A model generated the notes under the pieces. The model was not told where the DNA came from. It saw nothing but the letters and a program-made list of their open reading frames with translations, and did no database searches. DNA of 64,000 nt, taken from NCBI RefSeq assembly GCF_015686695.1, contig NZ_JADPMR010000004.1, forward strand, positions 434,001 to 498,000. The letters run 5' to 3'. Source of the DNA: Vibrio nitrifigilis (lineage in GTDB: Bacteria > Pseudomonadota > Gammaproteobacteria > Enterobacterales > Vibrionaceae). Positions 25,888 to 34,826 of the stretch are shown here, piece after piece; positions within the stretch are counted from its first letter, which is position 1, and every line of letters starts with the position of its first letter. The position numbers were made by a program, and so were the translations under genes.

Positions 25888-27783
25888 ATGGCCTCAGCAA
25901 TTAGAGATTATGCCCAACTCGCAAAAGACATTCTTAATGAAGTAGGCGGGCAAGAAAACGTCAAAGATTTTTCACGTTGTGCAACACGTTTGCGCTTGAT
26001 TTTAAAAGAAATACCAGAAGGGGCTAAAGAAAAAATTAACCAAATGCCAGGTGTCATTACTGTGGTTATCAGTAGTGGTCAATTCCAAGTCGTTATCGGG
26101 ACTCACGTTGCCGATGTCTATGGCGCAATGGGAAACTTGGTCGATAAAAGTTTGTTAAGTGAAGGCGAACAAAAAACACGTGTTCTTGATGCGGTCATTG
26201 CGTCAATGTCGGCTATTTTCGCACCGCTATTATTCATTCTAGCCTCCGCTGGTATTTTGCAAGGCTGTCTTATCGTAACGAAACATTTTTTCCCGGCAGT
26301 TGTGACATCAGGTACGTTTGAAGTATTGAACTTTATGTCATGGACTCCGTTCTCATTTTTGCCTGCGTTTATTGGTTTTACGGCAGCGAAACATTTTCGT
26401 TGTAACCCATACATTGCCGTATTGTGTTGTTGTGCGCTAATTAACCCAAGTTGGGCTCAAATTGCCGGACAAATCGCCAATGGGGAAGTGTTCACTTTCT
26501 TAGGTTTGCCGCTAGCGAAGACTGTGTACACATCATCGGTATTACCTCCTATTTTCTTAGTTTGGGCACTGTCTTATGTTGAACGGTATACCAAGCGCGT
26601 GCTTCCTGATGTCGTGAAAGAGTTGTTCACTCCACTTGTATGCATGGTGATCATGGTGCCTGCAACACTGGTTGTGATTGGTCCAGTGACCAGTGGCGCT
26701 GCTGCTGCCATCGCTGTGGGTTATAACTGGCTGTATACGACTGCACCTTCTATTGCTGCCATTGTGGTTGGTGGTGTTTGGCAGGTCTTGGTTATCTTCG
26801 GTATCCACTGGGGAACGACCCCTCTTGTCTTCGCTAACTACGAACAATTTGGTAAAGATTCATTCCAGGTTTTCCAAACTTGTGCGGTTGTTGCTCAGAT
26901 GGTTGCCGCGTTCGCTTGTGCTTACAAATCTAAAAACAGCACTGTGAAGAAAACCGGTTATTCTGCTGGTATCACTGCCATCTTTGGTATTACCGAGCCA
27001 ACGCTATACGGGATTACATTACGCTTTAAAAAACCATTTGTGTGCGGTTGTATCGGCGGCGCTGCTGGTAGTTTAGTGTCGAGTTTATTTGATACTCACT
27101 ACTACGTGTATGCGGGACTATCAAGCATCATCACAACTGTGAACGCGATTACCACAGAAAATCCTTATTCATTTATCGGGATGATGGCTGGTGTCGGTGT
27201 CACCATCGTAGTGACCGCTATTCTTGTCTTTGTCGTCGGGTTTGAAGACCCAGCAGAAGAAAGCACAGCGGAAACCACCACAGCATCACAACCTGCACAA
27301 AGCACGACCACTGCTAATGGTCAGCCAGAAACGGTCACACTCGCAAGCCCAGTAAAAGGCATTGTTGTCCCGCTGAATACGGTAAACGATGAAACTTTCT
27401 CACAAGGTCTATTGGGTGAAGGTGTGGCGATTAAACCTGAAGAAGGGTTGGTGACTGCACCATGTGATGCCGTTGTTTCTTCTGTGATTGAATCTAAACA
27501 CGCTGTTGGCCTGACCTGTGCAAACGGTATGGAATTATTAATTCACGTTGGCCTAGATACCGTCGCGTTGAAAGGTCAGTATTTCGATACTTTGGTTGAA
27601 CTTGATCAACCTGTTAAGGCGGGTGAGCCTCTAATTCGTTTTGATAAAGAAGCGATAGAGAGTGCTGGTTATGATGTCACCACGCCATTCATTGTTCTGA
27701 ACAGTGATGAGTTCAAACTCAACATTTTGGATGAAAAAGAACATTCTGTTGAGATGGGTGAACCCGTCATTCAAATCGCATAG
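25888..27783 (+). CDS. bglF: Beta-glucoside-specific PTS transporter, EIIBCA
   Basis: A 631-residue fusion of EIIB, EIIC and EIIA that imports and phosphorylates beta-glucosides. EIIB carries the phosphocysteine in KDFSRCATRLRL (Cys31); EIIC (about 105-460) has ten or so helices and the GITEPTLYGITL substrate motif; a Thr/Ser-rich linker (about 470-495) leads to an EIIA domain with the phospho-histidine in ELLIHVGLDTV (about His553). E. coli AscF lacks the EIIA domain; this protein has it, like BglF. AAAAGGTG precedes the ATG. Eight bases separate it from the GH1 gene. Confidence 0.94.
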   Translation: MASAIRDYAQLAKDILNEVGGQENVKDFSRCATRLRLILKEIPEGAKEKINQMPGVITVVISSGQFQVVIGTHVADVYGAMGNLVDKSLLSEGEQKTRVLDAVIASMSAIFAPLLFILASAGILQGCLIVTKHFFPAVVTSGTFEVLNFMSWTPFSFLPAFIGFTAAKHFRCNPYIAVLCCCALINPSWAQIAGQIANGEVFTFLGLPLAKTVYTSSVLPPIFLVWALSYVERYTKRVLPDVVKELFTPLVCMVIMVPATLVVIGPVTSGAAAAIAVGYNWLYTTAPSIAAIVVGGVWQVLVIFGIHWGTTPLVFANYEQFGKDSFQVFQTCAVVAQMVAAFACAYKSKNSTVKKTGYSAGITAIFGITEPTLYGITLRFKKPFVCGCIGGAAGSLVSSLFDTHYYVYAGLSSIITTVNAITTENPYSFIGMMAGVGVTIVVTAILVFVVGFEDPAEESTAETTTASQPAQSTTTANGQPETVTLASPVKGIVVPLNTVNDETFSQGLLGEGVAIKPEEGLVTAPCDAVVSSVIESKHAVGLTCANGMELLIHVGLDTVALKGQYFDTLVELDQPVKAGEPLIRFDKEAIESAGYDVTTPFIVLNSDEFKLNILDEKEHSVEMGEPVIQIA

Positions 27784-27791
27784 GAGTTGTT

Positions 27792-29231
27792 ATGAGTAAC
27801 GTTTTTCCCGAAGGTTTTTTATGGGGTGGTGCGGTCGCTGCACACCAGCTAGAAGGTGGCTGGGATCAAGGGGGAAAAGGCGTCAGTATTATCGATGTGG
27901 TAACGGCTGGTGCTCATGGTAAGCAGCGCCAAATCACGGATGGTATTGTTGAAGGCGAGTTCTATCCAAACCATGAAGCGATCGATTTTTATGGTCGATA
28001 TAAAGAAGACGTAAAATTGTTCGCAGAGATGGGGTTCAAATGTTTTCGTACTAGCATCGCTTGGACACGCATTTTTCCTAATGGTGATGAAGCAGAGCCA
28101 AATGAAGCTGGCTTGCAGTTTTACGATGATCTGTTTGATGAACTGTTGAAATACGGCATCGAGCCAGTGATTACACTAAGCCACTTTGAAATGCCTTACC
28201 ACCTTGCTAAAGAATACGGTGGTTGGTTAAACCGTAAGGTGTTGGACCTGTTTGTTAAATTCGCTATGACTGTCATTGAGCGTTACCAGCACAAAGTGAA
28301 ATACTGGATGACGTTTAACGAAATCAATAACCAAAAACATACAACGCCGGATATTTTTGGCTGGACATGTTCAGGGATTCGTTTATCTGAGCAAGAAAAA
28401 CCGGAAGAATCGGTTTATCAAGCGGTGCACCATCAGTTTGTTGCCGCTGCGACAGTCGTGAAACAAGCTCATGAATTAAATCCTGAGCTGCTCGTGGGTT
28501 GTATGTGTTCAATGGTGCCTTATTATCCTTATTCATCGAATCCGGATGACGTCATGTTGGCCCAAGAGTCGATGCATGACAGGTTCTATTTCTCTGATGT
28601 GATGGTGAAAGGTCACTACCCAAGTTACGCTAAGAAAGAGTGGCAACGTAAAGGGTATAACATCGTCATGGCTGAAGGGGATGAGCAAATCCTTAAAGAG
28701 GGTAAATCGGATTATCTAGGATTCAGCTACTACATGTCTAACACCGTCAATTCAGCGGCAAATAATACCGATGGCGACAGTGTTGATGGGAGTAGTGCTC
28801 ATTCAGTGAAAAACCCATACCTAAAAGCAAGTGATTGGGGCTGGCAGATCGATCCCGTTGGTTTACGCTACGTGCTTGCAACGCTATACGAACGCTATGA
28901 GGTGCCTTTGTTCATTGTCGAAAACGGCTTCGGTGCGGTCGACAAAGTCGAAGAATCTGGGGAGATCAATGACGATTATCGTATTGACTATCTACGTTCG
29001 CATATTGAAGAAATGGGTAAAGCGGTCAGTATCGATGGTGTTGACCTAATGGGATACACGCCATGGGGTTGTATCGATTTAGTGTCGTTTACCACCGGTG
29101 AAATGAAAAAACGTTACGGCTTTATCTACGTGGATAAACATGACGATAACACCGGAACACTGGCTCGTTCACCGAAGAAATCGTTCTACTGGTATAAAGA
29201 TGTGATTCAGAGTAACGGGGAGGTTCTCTGA
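27792..29231 (+). CDS. ascB: 6-phospho-beta-glucosidase, GH1 family
   Basis: A 479-residue glycoside hydrolase family 1 (beta/alpha)8 barrel that hydrolyses the phosphorylated beta-glucosides delivered by the PTS. The acid/base glutamate lies in MTFNEINNQ (about residue 177) and the nucleophile in FIVENGFGAVDK (about 376). Normal length. TAGGAG precedes the ATG, nine bases after the transporter gene, so the two form an operon. A rho-independent terminator follows at 29244. Confidence 0.95.
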   Translation: MSNVFPEGFLWGGAVAAHQLEGGWDQGGKGVSIIDVVTAGAHGKQRQITDGIVEGEFYPNHEAIDFYGRYKEDVKLFAEMGFKCFRTSIAWTRIFPNGDEAEPNEAGLQFYDDLFDELLKYGIEPVITLSHFEMPYHLAKEYGGWLNRKVLDLFVKFAMTVIERYQHKVKYWMTFNEINNQKHTTPDIFGWTCSGIRLSEQEKPEESVYQAVHHQFVAAATVVKQAHELNPELLVGCMCSMVPYYPYSSNPDDVMLAQESMHDRFYFSDVMVKGHYPSYAKKEWQRKGYNIVMAEGDEQILKEGKSDYLGFSYYMSNTVNSAANNTDGDSVDGSSAHSVKNPYLKASDWGWQIDPVGLRYVLATLYERYEVPLFIVENGFGAVDKVEESGEINDDYRIDYLRSHIEEMGKAVSIDGVDLMGYTPWGCIDLVSFTTGEMKKRYGFIYVDKHDDNTGTLARSPKKSFYWYKDVIQSNGEVL

Positions 29232-29243
29232 TATGACATCTTT

Positions 29244-29275
29244 CTGAGCCGGTTATCCGGCCGGCTCAGTTTTTC
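29244..29275 (+). terminator. Rho-independent terminator of the PTS/GH1 operon
   Basis: CTGAGCCGG / CCGGCTCAG stem (nine bases, eight-base loop) followed by TTTTTC, 13 bases past the GH1 stop. The LacI gene downstream therefore has its own promoter. Confidence 0.9.
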
Positions 29276-29427
29276 TCAACTTTTTGGTAATAGGTCGTTT
29301 GGGTATCATCGTTTTCGTTTAACGAACAGTTAATTGCACAGGATGTTTTGTGTTAGATTGAAAGCAAGTTGAATATTTAACTGCTGCTCAATAAGAAAAA
29401 TAGAGCGGTGTGGGCTAGAGAGTTACT

Positions 29428-30429
29428 ATGGTTACCATGTTAGATGTTGCCAAAAAGGCAGGTGTGTCAAAATCGACCGTTTCGCGCATATTAAGTGGCA
29501 GTGTTGCTGTTAGCGAAAAAGCCAAAGAGGCCGTGTACCAAGCCATTGAAGAGACGGGTTACAGACCCAACTTATTAGCGCGCCAACTGGCGACGAAAAA
29601 GACCAGTTACATTGGCTTCGTCATGACGAACGTGCTTTATGATGGGCCTTATTTTTCCACAATTGTATATAACGCAGCATCTTTCAGTGAAAGTAATGGT
29701 TATCAGCTTGTACTTGCCGATGGCAAGCATTCGGCCGAAGAGGAACGAAACGCCATCAACTTTTTACTCGATATGAAATGTGCGGGTATTGCTGTTTATC
29801 CAACTTATCTCTCTGAAGAAGAGATGGGACAAATTATTGAGCAGTCTGAAACGCCAATTATTGTGATAAACCGCCATGTGCCGAGTCATCCAGAAATAGC
29901 CTTTGTTGCGGACCACTACCAATGCGCAGTCGATATGATGGAATATATTATTTCTCAAGGCCACCAACATATTGCTTTTATTCGTGGTACTAAGGGGTCT
30001 TCCTCTGGAGAACAACGTTTTAAAGCCTATAAAAATGTGCTCGAACGCCATCAAATCCCCTTCAATGAACAGCTTGTCGTGCAAGGTGCGTGGCGACCAG
30101 ACGATGGTTACGAAGGCGTTAAAGAGCTAACGGCGCGCAAACAGACAATGACCGCTATTTTGGCGGGTAACGATGAAATGGCGTTCGGTGCCATGAAAGC
30201 GCTTAATGAATTAGGCTTTCGTATTCCCCAAGACATTTCGATTGCGGGTTTTGATAATATCGCGATGAGTAATTATGTGACACCAGCATTAACGACGGTG
30301 GGCATACCTTTTGATCGTATTCTACAAAAGGGCATTCTCTATTTGATTGGTGATGAACGTCATTCCGATGTTATCGACTTAAATTGTGATTTAATTATTC
30401 GAGATTCTGTTTGCCCACCACATCAATAA
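29428..30429 (+). CDS. ascG: LacI family repressor, AscG-like
   Basis: A 333-residue LacI-type regulator: helix-turn-helix MLDVAKKAGVSKSTVSRIL at the N terminus, hinge helix at about 50-58 (RPNLLARQLA), and a periplasmic-binding-like ligand domain (about 60-330). Long stretches match E. coli AscG, including LADGKHSAEEER and the AGFDNIAMSNYVTPALTTV region. It most likely represses the upstream PTS/GH1 operon by binding the two AACCGGTT operators. Confidence 0.9.
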   Translation: MVTMLDVAKKAGVSKSTVSRILSGSVAVSEKAKEAVYQAIEETGYRPNLLARQLATKKTSYIGFVMTNVLYDGPYFSTIVYNAASFSESNGYQLVLADGKHSAEEERNAINFLLDMKCAGIAVYPTYLSEEEMGQIIEQSETPIIVINRHVPSHPEIAFVADHYQCAVDMMEYIISQGHQHIAFIRGTKGSSSGEQRFKAYKNVLERHQIPFNEQLVVQGAWRPDDGYEGVKELTARKQTMTAILAGNDEMAFGAMKALNELGFRIPQDISIAGFDNIAMSNYVTPALTTVGIPFDRILQKGILYLIGDERHSDVIDLNCDLIIRDSVCPPHQ

Positions 30430-30591
30430 CTGTATGAGTAGTAACAGCAACAAAGGCCACTCTACGTTGCTTTATGTAAACATAGTATTTCAATAAAAAG
30501 TGATGAAGTACTCATTTTAGCTCACTGTTTCCATTTAGTCTGGTCAATTCACATGCAGTGGAACCACTGCTGCAAAGCCGGAGGAGATAAA

Positions 30592-31575
30592 ATGAAACCC
30601 ACCATCATTGTCTATCGTGAACTGCCTGAACCGGAAAAAGTACGGTTACAATCTCATTTTCATATTATTGAATTTAAAGAATTAAGTAGTACTGATGATC
30701 CGCAGTTTATTGAGGCGTTAAATACGGCAGAAGGCTTAATTGGTGCCGGGCTGCCATTAAAAGCCGATGTATTAGATAAAGCGCCTAAGCTCAAAGCGCT
30801 TTCAACCATTTCAGTGGGAACTGACGCCTTTGATCTCAACTATTTGGGCAAACGTGGTATTCCTCTTATGCACACTCCGACTGTGTTAACGGAAACCACC
30901 GCCGACACGATTTTCACTCTCATTCTGGCTAGTGCACGCAGAGCGGTGGAGCTTGATAAGTTTGTGCGCAGTGGGCAATGGCAGTCGAGTATTGGCCCAG
31001 ATCTGTTCGGCAGTAATGTGCACGGAAAAACATTGGGCATTTTAGGTTTAGGACGTATCGGCAGTGCTGTCGCCCGCAGGGCTCATCACGGCTTTGGTAT
31101 GCGTATTCAGTACTACAATCATAGTCGTAAAGCTGAAGCTGAGGCGGAATTTGACGCACGTAAGATGTCGTTAGATGAGTTGTTACGTACGTCTGATTTT
31201 GTTTGTTCGGTATTGCCTTATGTTCCAGAGACACACCATCTGATTGATGAGCATGCATTTGCGATGATGAAAGAGAGTGCGTTCTTTATTAATGGCGGCC
31301 GTGGCAAAACGGTAGACCAAGCTGCGTTAGTGAATGCGTTAGAACAAAATGTCATAAAAGGCGCGGGGTTGGATGTGTTTGAACAAGAGCCGCTGCCAGC
31401 GGATTCACCATTAATGACGCTCGATAATGTGGTTCTGCTTCCTCACATCGGTTCAGCCACACATGAAACGCGTGATGCAATGGCACGATGCGCAGTCGAT
31501 AACCTAATTAGTGCGTTAAATGGCGATATTTCAATTAATTGTGCTAATCAGTCACAGTTAGAAGTGCTAGTTTAA
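30592..31575 (+). CDS. ghrB: Glyoxylate/hydroxypyruvate reductase B-like D-2-hydroxyacid dehydrogenase
   Basis: About 327 residues. NAD(P)H-dependent reductase of glyoxylate, hydroxypyruvate or 2-ketogluconate. Visible landmarks are HTPTVLTETTADTI, the dinucleotide loop LGILGLGRIGSAVARRA, catalytic arginine in INGGRGKTVDQAAL, glutamate in DVFEQEPLPADSPL and histidine in PHIGSATHETR. Close to E. coli GhrB throughout. ATG at 30592 follows GGAGGAG. A palindromic stem lies downstream between it and the convergent sensor gene. Confidence 0.93.
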   Translation: MKPTIIVYRELPEPEKVRLQSHFHIIEFKELSSTDDPQFIEALNTAEGLIGAGLPLKADVLDKAPKLKALSTISVGTDAFDLNYLGKRGIPLMHTPTVLTETTADTIFTLILASARRAVELDKFVRSGQWQSSIGPDLFGSNVHGKTLGILGLGRIGSAVARRAHHGFGMRIQYYNHSRKAEAEAEFDARKMSLDELLRTSDFVCSVLPYVPETHHLIDEHAFAMMKESAFFINGGRGKTVDQAALVNALEQNVIKGAGLDVFEQEPLPADSPLMTLDNVVLLPHIGSATHETRDAMARCAVDNLISALNGDISINCANQSQLEVLV

Positions 31576-31593
31576 CGTAGCATTAAGCTGCGT

Positions 31594-31624
31594 GGCCTCT
31601 GCCCCAATGAACGGGTAAGAGGCC
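31594..31624. terminator. Stem-loop between convergent ghrB and GGDEF genes
   Basis: GGCCTCT / AGAGGCC stem with a 17-base loop. It has no clear T run on either strand, so it may be only a weak bidirectional end signal. Confidence 0.4.
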
Positions 31625-31637
31625 GAATGCATCTTGG

Positions 31638-33533
31638 TTATGCCTGTGGTTCACTGTGTTTGGAACTAAAACAGCTGACTCGGTTTCGTCCACACTCTTT
31701 CGATTCATATAACGCCATGTCGGCGCGTTGATAGGAATCTTCTGGATGCGAGGTGAGCTCACTAAAACCAATACTAATGGTGATTTTGTGATGATGCTTG
31801 TTACTTATCATCACACGAACGCGATCAAGAACTTCTTGAGCTTCTTTTAAATCAGTATGTGGCAGAATCACTGCGAATTCCTCACCGCCAATACGAGCGA
31901 TAAAATCAGTTTCGCGTACTGCTGTTTTGATGGTATGTGCCACCGATTGGATCACATGATCACCATACGCATGCCCCTTGGTATCATTGATCACTTTGAA
32001 ATGGTCAATATCACAAATCGCGAAACACGCCTTGTATTGATCTGGATAGCGTTTGATATGTTGGCAATGATAACGAAAAACTTGGTCGAATTTACGGCGA
32101 TTAGGGATATGGGTCAAAGAGTCGCGTTCGCTCTGTTCGCGTAATTTATTCTCTAGTACTTTACGCTCAGTGATATCGACAAAAGAAGCAACATAATAAC
32201 GAATATCACCGTGATCATCGACGATCGTTTGGATTCGCAACAGCTCAGTCAGCAATTTGCCATCTTTACGCTTATTGGTGACTTCTCCTTCCCAAAACCC
32301 TTGTTGTTGGATGTGGTTCCACATCTCTTTGTAGAATTCTTTGGTGTGAAGTCCAGAAGCAAACATGGAGGGATGTTGGCCTTTGACATCATGAAGTTGA
32401 TAACCACTTAAACGAGAAAACTGTGAATTGACTTTGATGATGCGATTATATTTGTCGGTAATCACCAAGGCAGACATCCCTTCCATGACGGTAAGCGCCA
32501 ATTTACTTTCAATGGTTTGATGATTATGTTTCCGGTTCCAGGTTAAAAAGAAGACCGCTAACCCACCCATTAAAGCGATGATCGTTCCGACTTGAGTTAA
32601 AACGGAAGCATAGCGTTCATTTTCTTTCTGCTCGATTTCCCCATGGCCAATGCTATCTAACAAGTAGATGTCCTCAAGGTGAGGCGACAAAATGTGTAAT
32701 GGTACGCGTACAAAACTATACCAACCTAGCTGAGTTTTAAACGAGCCAGAATCAGCCTGCTTTATGTTGTCCCAGACGCTGGGGGAGAGGGTCTTCAAAT
32801 TTTGATAACCAATCTGGTCGTTCTGATCGCTGTTTGTATTCAAAACAGCCGTGTGGATATCACTAATTAGATAATTACCATGACTATCAATAACTTCTGG
32901 GGTCGATAAGTTACTTTGTTTGATTAAATTGTCATAGATCTGATCGACATTGATATCAGCGAACAGATAACCCCGTTTTTGGCCGCCTGATTGCAAAGGC
33001 GTCACTAAATGCACGCGAGAGGTTTTATTTGCTTCTTGGGGTAAGGAGATAAGAATCGTTGAGGAGTGAATAGGCAGAGCTTGAATTTTTTTGAATATTT
33101 CTTTTTGGTTGATGTTTATCAACTGATTTTGTGGCGTGATATGGACATTGGCATCATCCATATAGAGATTAATCAACTGAAGACCTTGCAGGTTCAACAA
33201 AGAAATACTTTCTAATGAATTTTGCGAATAGAGTAATGCTCGCCAGAAATCTTCTAACACTTCGATATTAGTATTGTTAGGAGAGTTGATAGCGCGCTGC
33301 AGAATGTTGCTGTCAGAGAGAATGTGAAAGGTATCCAGCATGCCTTTGGTTGATTTAAGCAAATTCTGCTTACTAAACTTTAACTTGATTCCATGTTCCG
33401 ATTGGACCATTGAGTAAATACTACCCGTGACCTCTTGAAACTGCTTATAGAAATATAGACAAGGCACAATGCTTAGAACAGCCCAAATCATCATGAATTG
33501 GCCAAAATTTTTGAACTTCAGTAATGAAAACAT
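31638..33533 (-). CDS. Sensor diguanylate cyclase: cache-like, PAS and GGDEF domains
   Basis: About 631 residues: membrane helix at about 10-30, a large periplasmic sensor (about 31-315, dCache-like in length and position), a second membrane helix (about 318-338), a PAS/PAC domain (about 355-475, GLHTKEFYKEMWNHIQQQGF) and a GGDEF domain (about 480-625). The catalytic motif is ARIGGEEF and RETD is a plausible inhibitory I-site. It would make cyclic di-GMP in response to an extracellular ligand, unknown. The ATG at 33533 follows AAGGCGG, better placed than the first ATG at 33551. Confidence 0.9.
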   Translation of the reverse strand: MFSLLKFKNFGQFMMIWAVLSIVPCLYFYKQFQEVTGSIYSMVQSEHGIKLKFSKQNLLKSTKGMLDTFHILSDSNILQRAINSPNNTNIEVLEDFWRALLYSQNSLESISLLNLQGLQLINLYMDDANVHITPQNQLININQKEIFKKIQALPIHSSTILISLPQEANKTSRVHLVTPLQSGGQKRGYLFADINVDQIYDNLIKQSNLSTPEVIDSHGNYLISDIHTAVLNTNSDQNDQIGYQNLKTLSPSVWDNIKQADSGSFKTQLGWYSFVRVPLHILSPHLEDIYLLDSIGHGEIEQKENERYASVLTQVGTIIALMGGLAVFFLTWNRKHNHQTIESKLALTVMEGMSALVITDKYNRIIKVNSQFSRLSGYQLHDVKGQHPSMFASGLHTKEFYKEMWNHIQQQGFWEGEVTNKRKDGKLLTELLRIQTIVDDHGDIRYYVASFVDITERKVLENKLREQSERDSLTHIPNRRKFDQVFRYHCQHIKRYPDQYKACFAICDIDHFKVINDTKGHAYGDHVIQSVAHTIKTAVRETDFIARIGGEEFAVILPHTDLKEAQEVLDRVRVMISNKHHHKITISIGFSELTSHPEDSYQRADMALYESKECGRNRVSCFSSKHSEPQA

Positions 33534-33905
33534 AACCGCCTTGTGTGTCATTTTAACGGTGTAATTAAATAGTGATGCGTGCGTATTAGATGGATAAATG
33601 CAACATTTTAACGTTGAAGCGTCAGAACTCCCTAACTTTGCGCTAAAAATGCGTGAGGTTCACTAATTGCGCTGAAAAACATCAGTTTTTACTCATTTAA
33701 TGTAGAGCATTTACAATGTAAAGTTAGACTAAATTGAACGATATTGATAGTAGTTTTATTGCATATTATGACACCACTATCGGTTACATCTCACAAATTT
33801 GTGGCTTACTTCACCTTACTTGAAGAAGATATTTAGACAGACATAAAACTCTCGCCAATACTTGCCTATATATTTCCTCTAGTGTCAATAAGGAGTTAGT
33901 AGAGG
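33534..33905. other. Intergenic region between divergent genes
   Basis: About 370 bases separating the sensor cyclase (minus) and the SH3-like gene (plus). No convincing repeat, operator or RNA gene was seen. Confidence 0.5.
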
Positions 33906-34595
33906 ATGAAGAAGATGATTATGCTACTTCTGCTTCTCCTGGGGTTAGGGGGGGCCGGAGCTGGCTACTACATGTTTTATTATGCTCCCGAACATGGCTC
34001 TATATTTGACATGTATATTTCGGTGGGTAAAAAACCTGAAGCCGCACCGCCGGTTAATCACGCGGCGGTAGAGGCCAAAGATGATATGTCCAATCCAGAG
34101 ATTATGGATTACTACGTTCATGACGAAATGCTGCCTATTCGGCGCCAACCCGTAATAAGCTCGTTTATTGAAGGGCATTTGTATCGTGGAGATAAAGTCC
34201 ATTTATTGGAAAAACGCAGTGGATGGGGGCGTATCTCGGAGTATTTCGTTTATCAAGAAGGAAAACCAGCGACAGCCAAATGGGTACCACTTGATGGACT
34301 GCATGTTAATCCTCCTAATATTACGTCCGCAGAGCGACGCAAAACAATATTAAGCTATATTGAAAAATCTGATGACATCGAAAAATACCAAGAGACTTTT
34401 GTCAAAACGACTGACGACTTACTGAATAAGGATCGTTGTAAGCCAGATGATTTTAAAGAAATTGGTGGTTGGGTACGCTCGGTCAATTTTGAAAATGAAG
34501 ATGTTTACTTTGTTTATTGCGGTGGAATGAGCAGGGTAAACAAAATTTATTTAAATGCTCAATCAGGACAAGTATTTGAGCCCGACAATCAGTAA
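33906..34595 (+). CDS. Membrane-anchored SH3-domain protein of unknown function
   Basis: A 229-residue protein with a strongly hydrophobic N-terminal helix (residues 4-24, rich in Leu) that looks like an uncleaved anchor, a short linker, an SH3-like domain (about 60-130: a MLPIRRQPVISSFIEGHLY strand pair and KVHLLEKRSGWGRISEYF), and a C-terminal part with Cys pairs (KDRCKPDD, VYCGG). The SH3-like fold is common in proteins that bind peptidoglycan or partner proteins in the periplasm. AGAGG lies before the ATG. It precedes narQ by 230 bases but shows no operon link. Confidence 0.75.
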   Translation: MKKMIMLLLLLLGLGGAGAGYYMFYYAPEHGSIFDMYISVGKKPEAAPPVNHAAVEAKDDMSNPEIMDYYVHDEMLPIRRQPVISSFIEGHLYRGDKVHLLEKRSGWGRISEYFVYQEGKPATAKWVPLDGLHVNPPNITSAERRKTILSYIEKSDDIEKYQETFVKTTDDLLNKDRCKPDDFKEIGGWVRSVNFENEDVYFVYCGGMSRVNKIYLNAQSGQVFEPDNQ

Positions 34596-34826
34596 ATAGC
34601 GTGGTGGTATCTGTACGATTACACTGATAAAAGGCACATTAAATTATCATTTTTAATGATAAAATGTTAACAAATGGCCTCAATTCACATTTTTTTTAAT
34701 AATTTATCCCTTCCTATATACACAAATGTCAATTTATAGCCTATTCGTATAATACTCCCTTAGAATTAGAGGGAGTATGCTTGCAGCACGATTTATTGTG
34801 TTTAATTCTTGAATGTGGAGTAACGG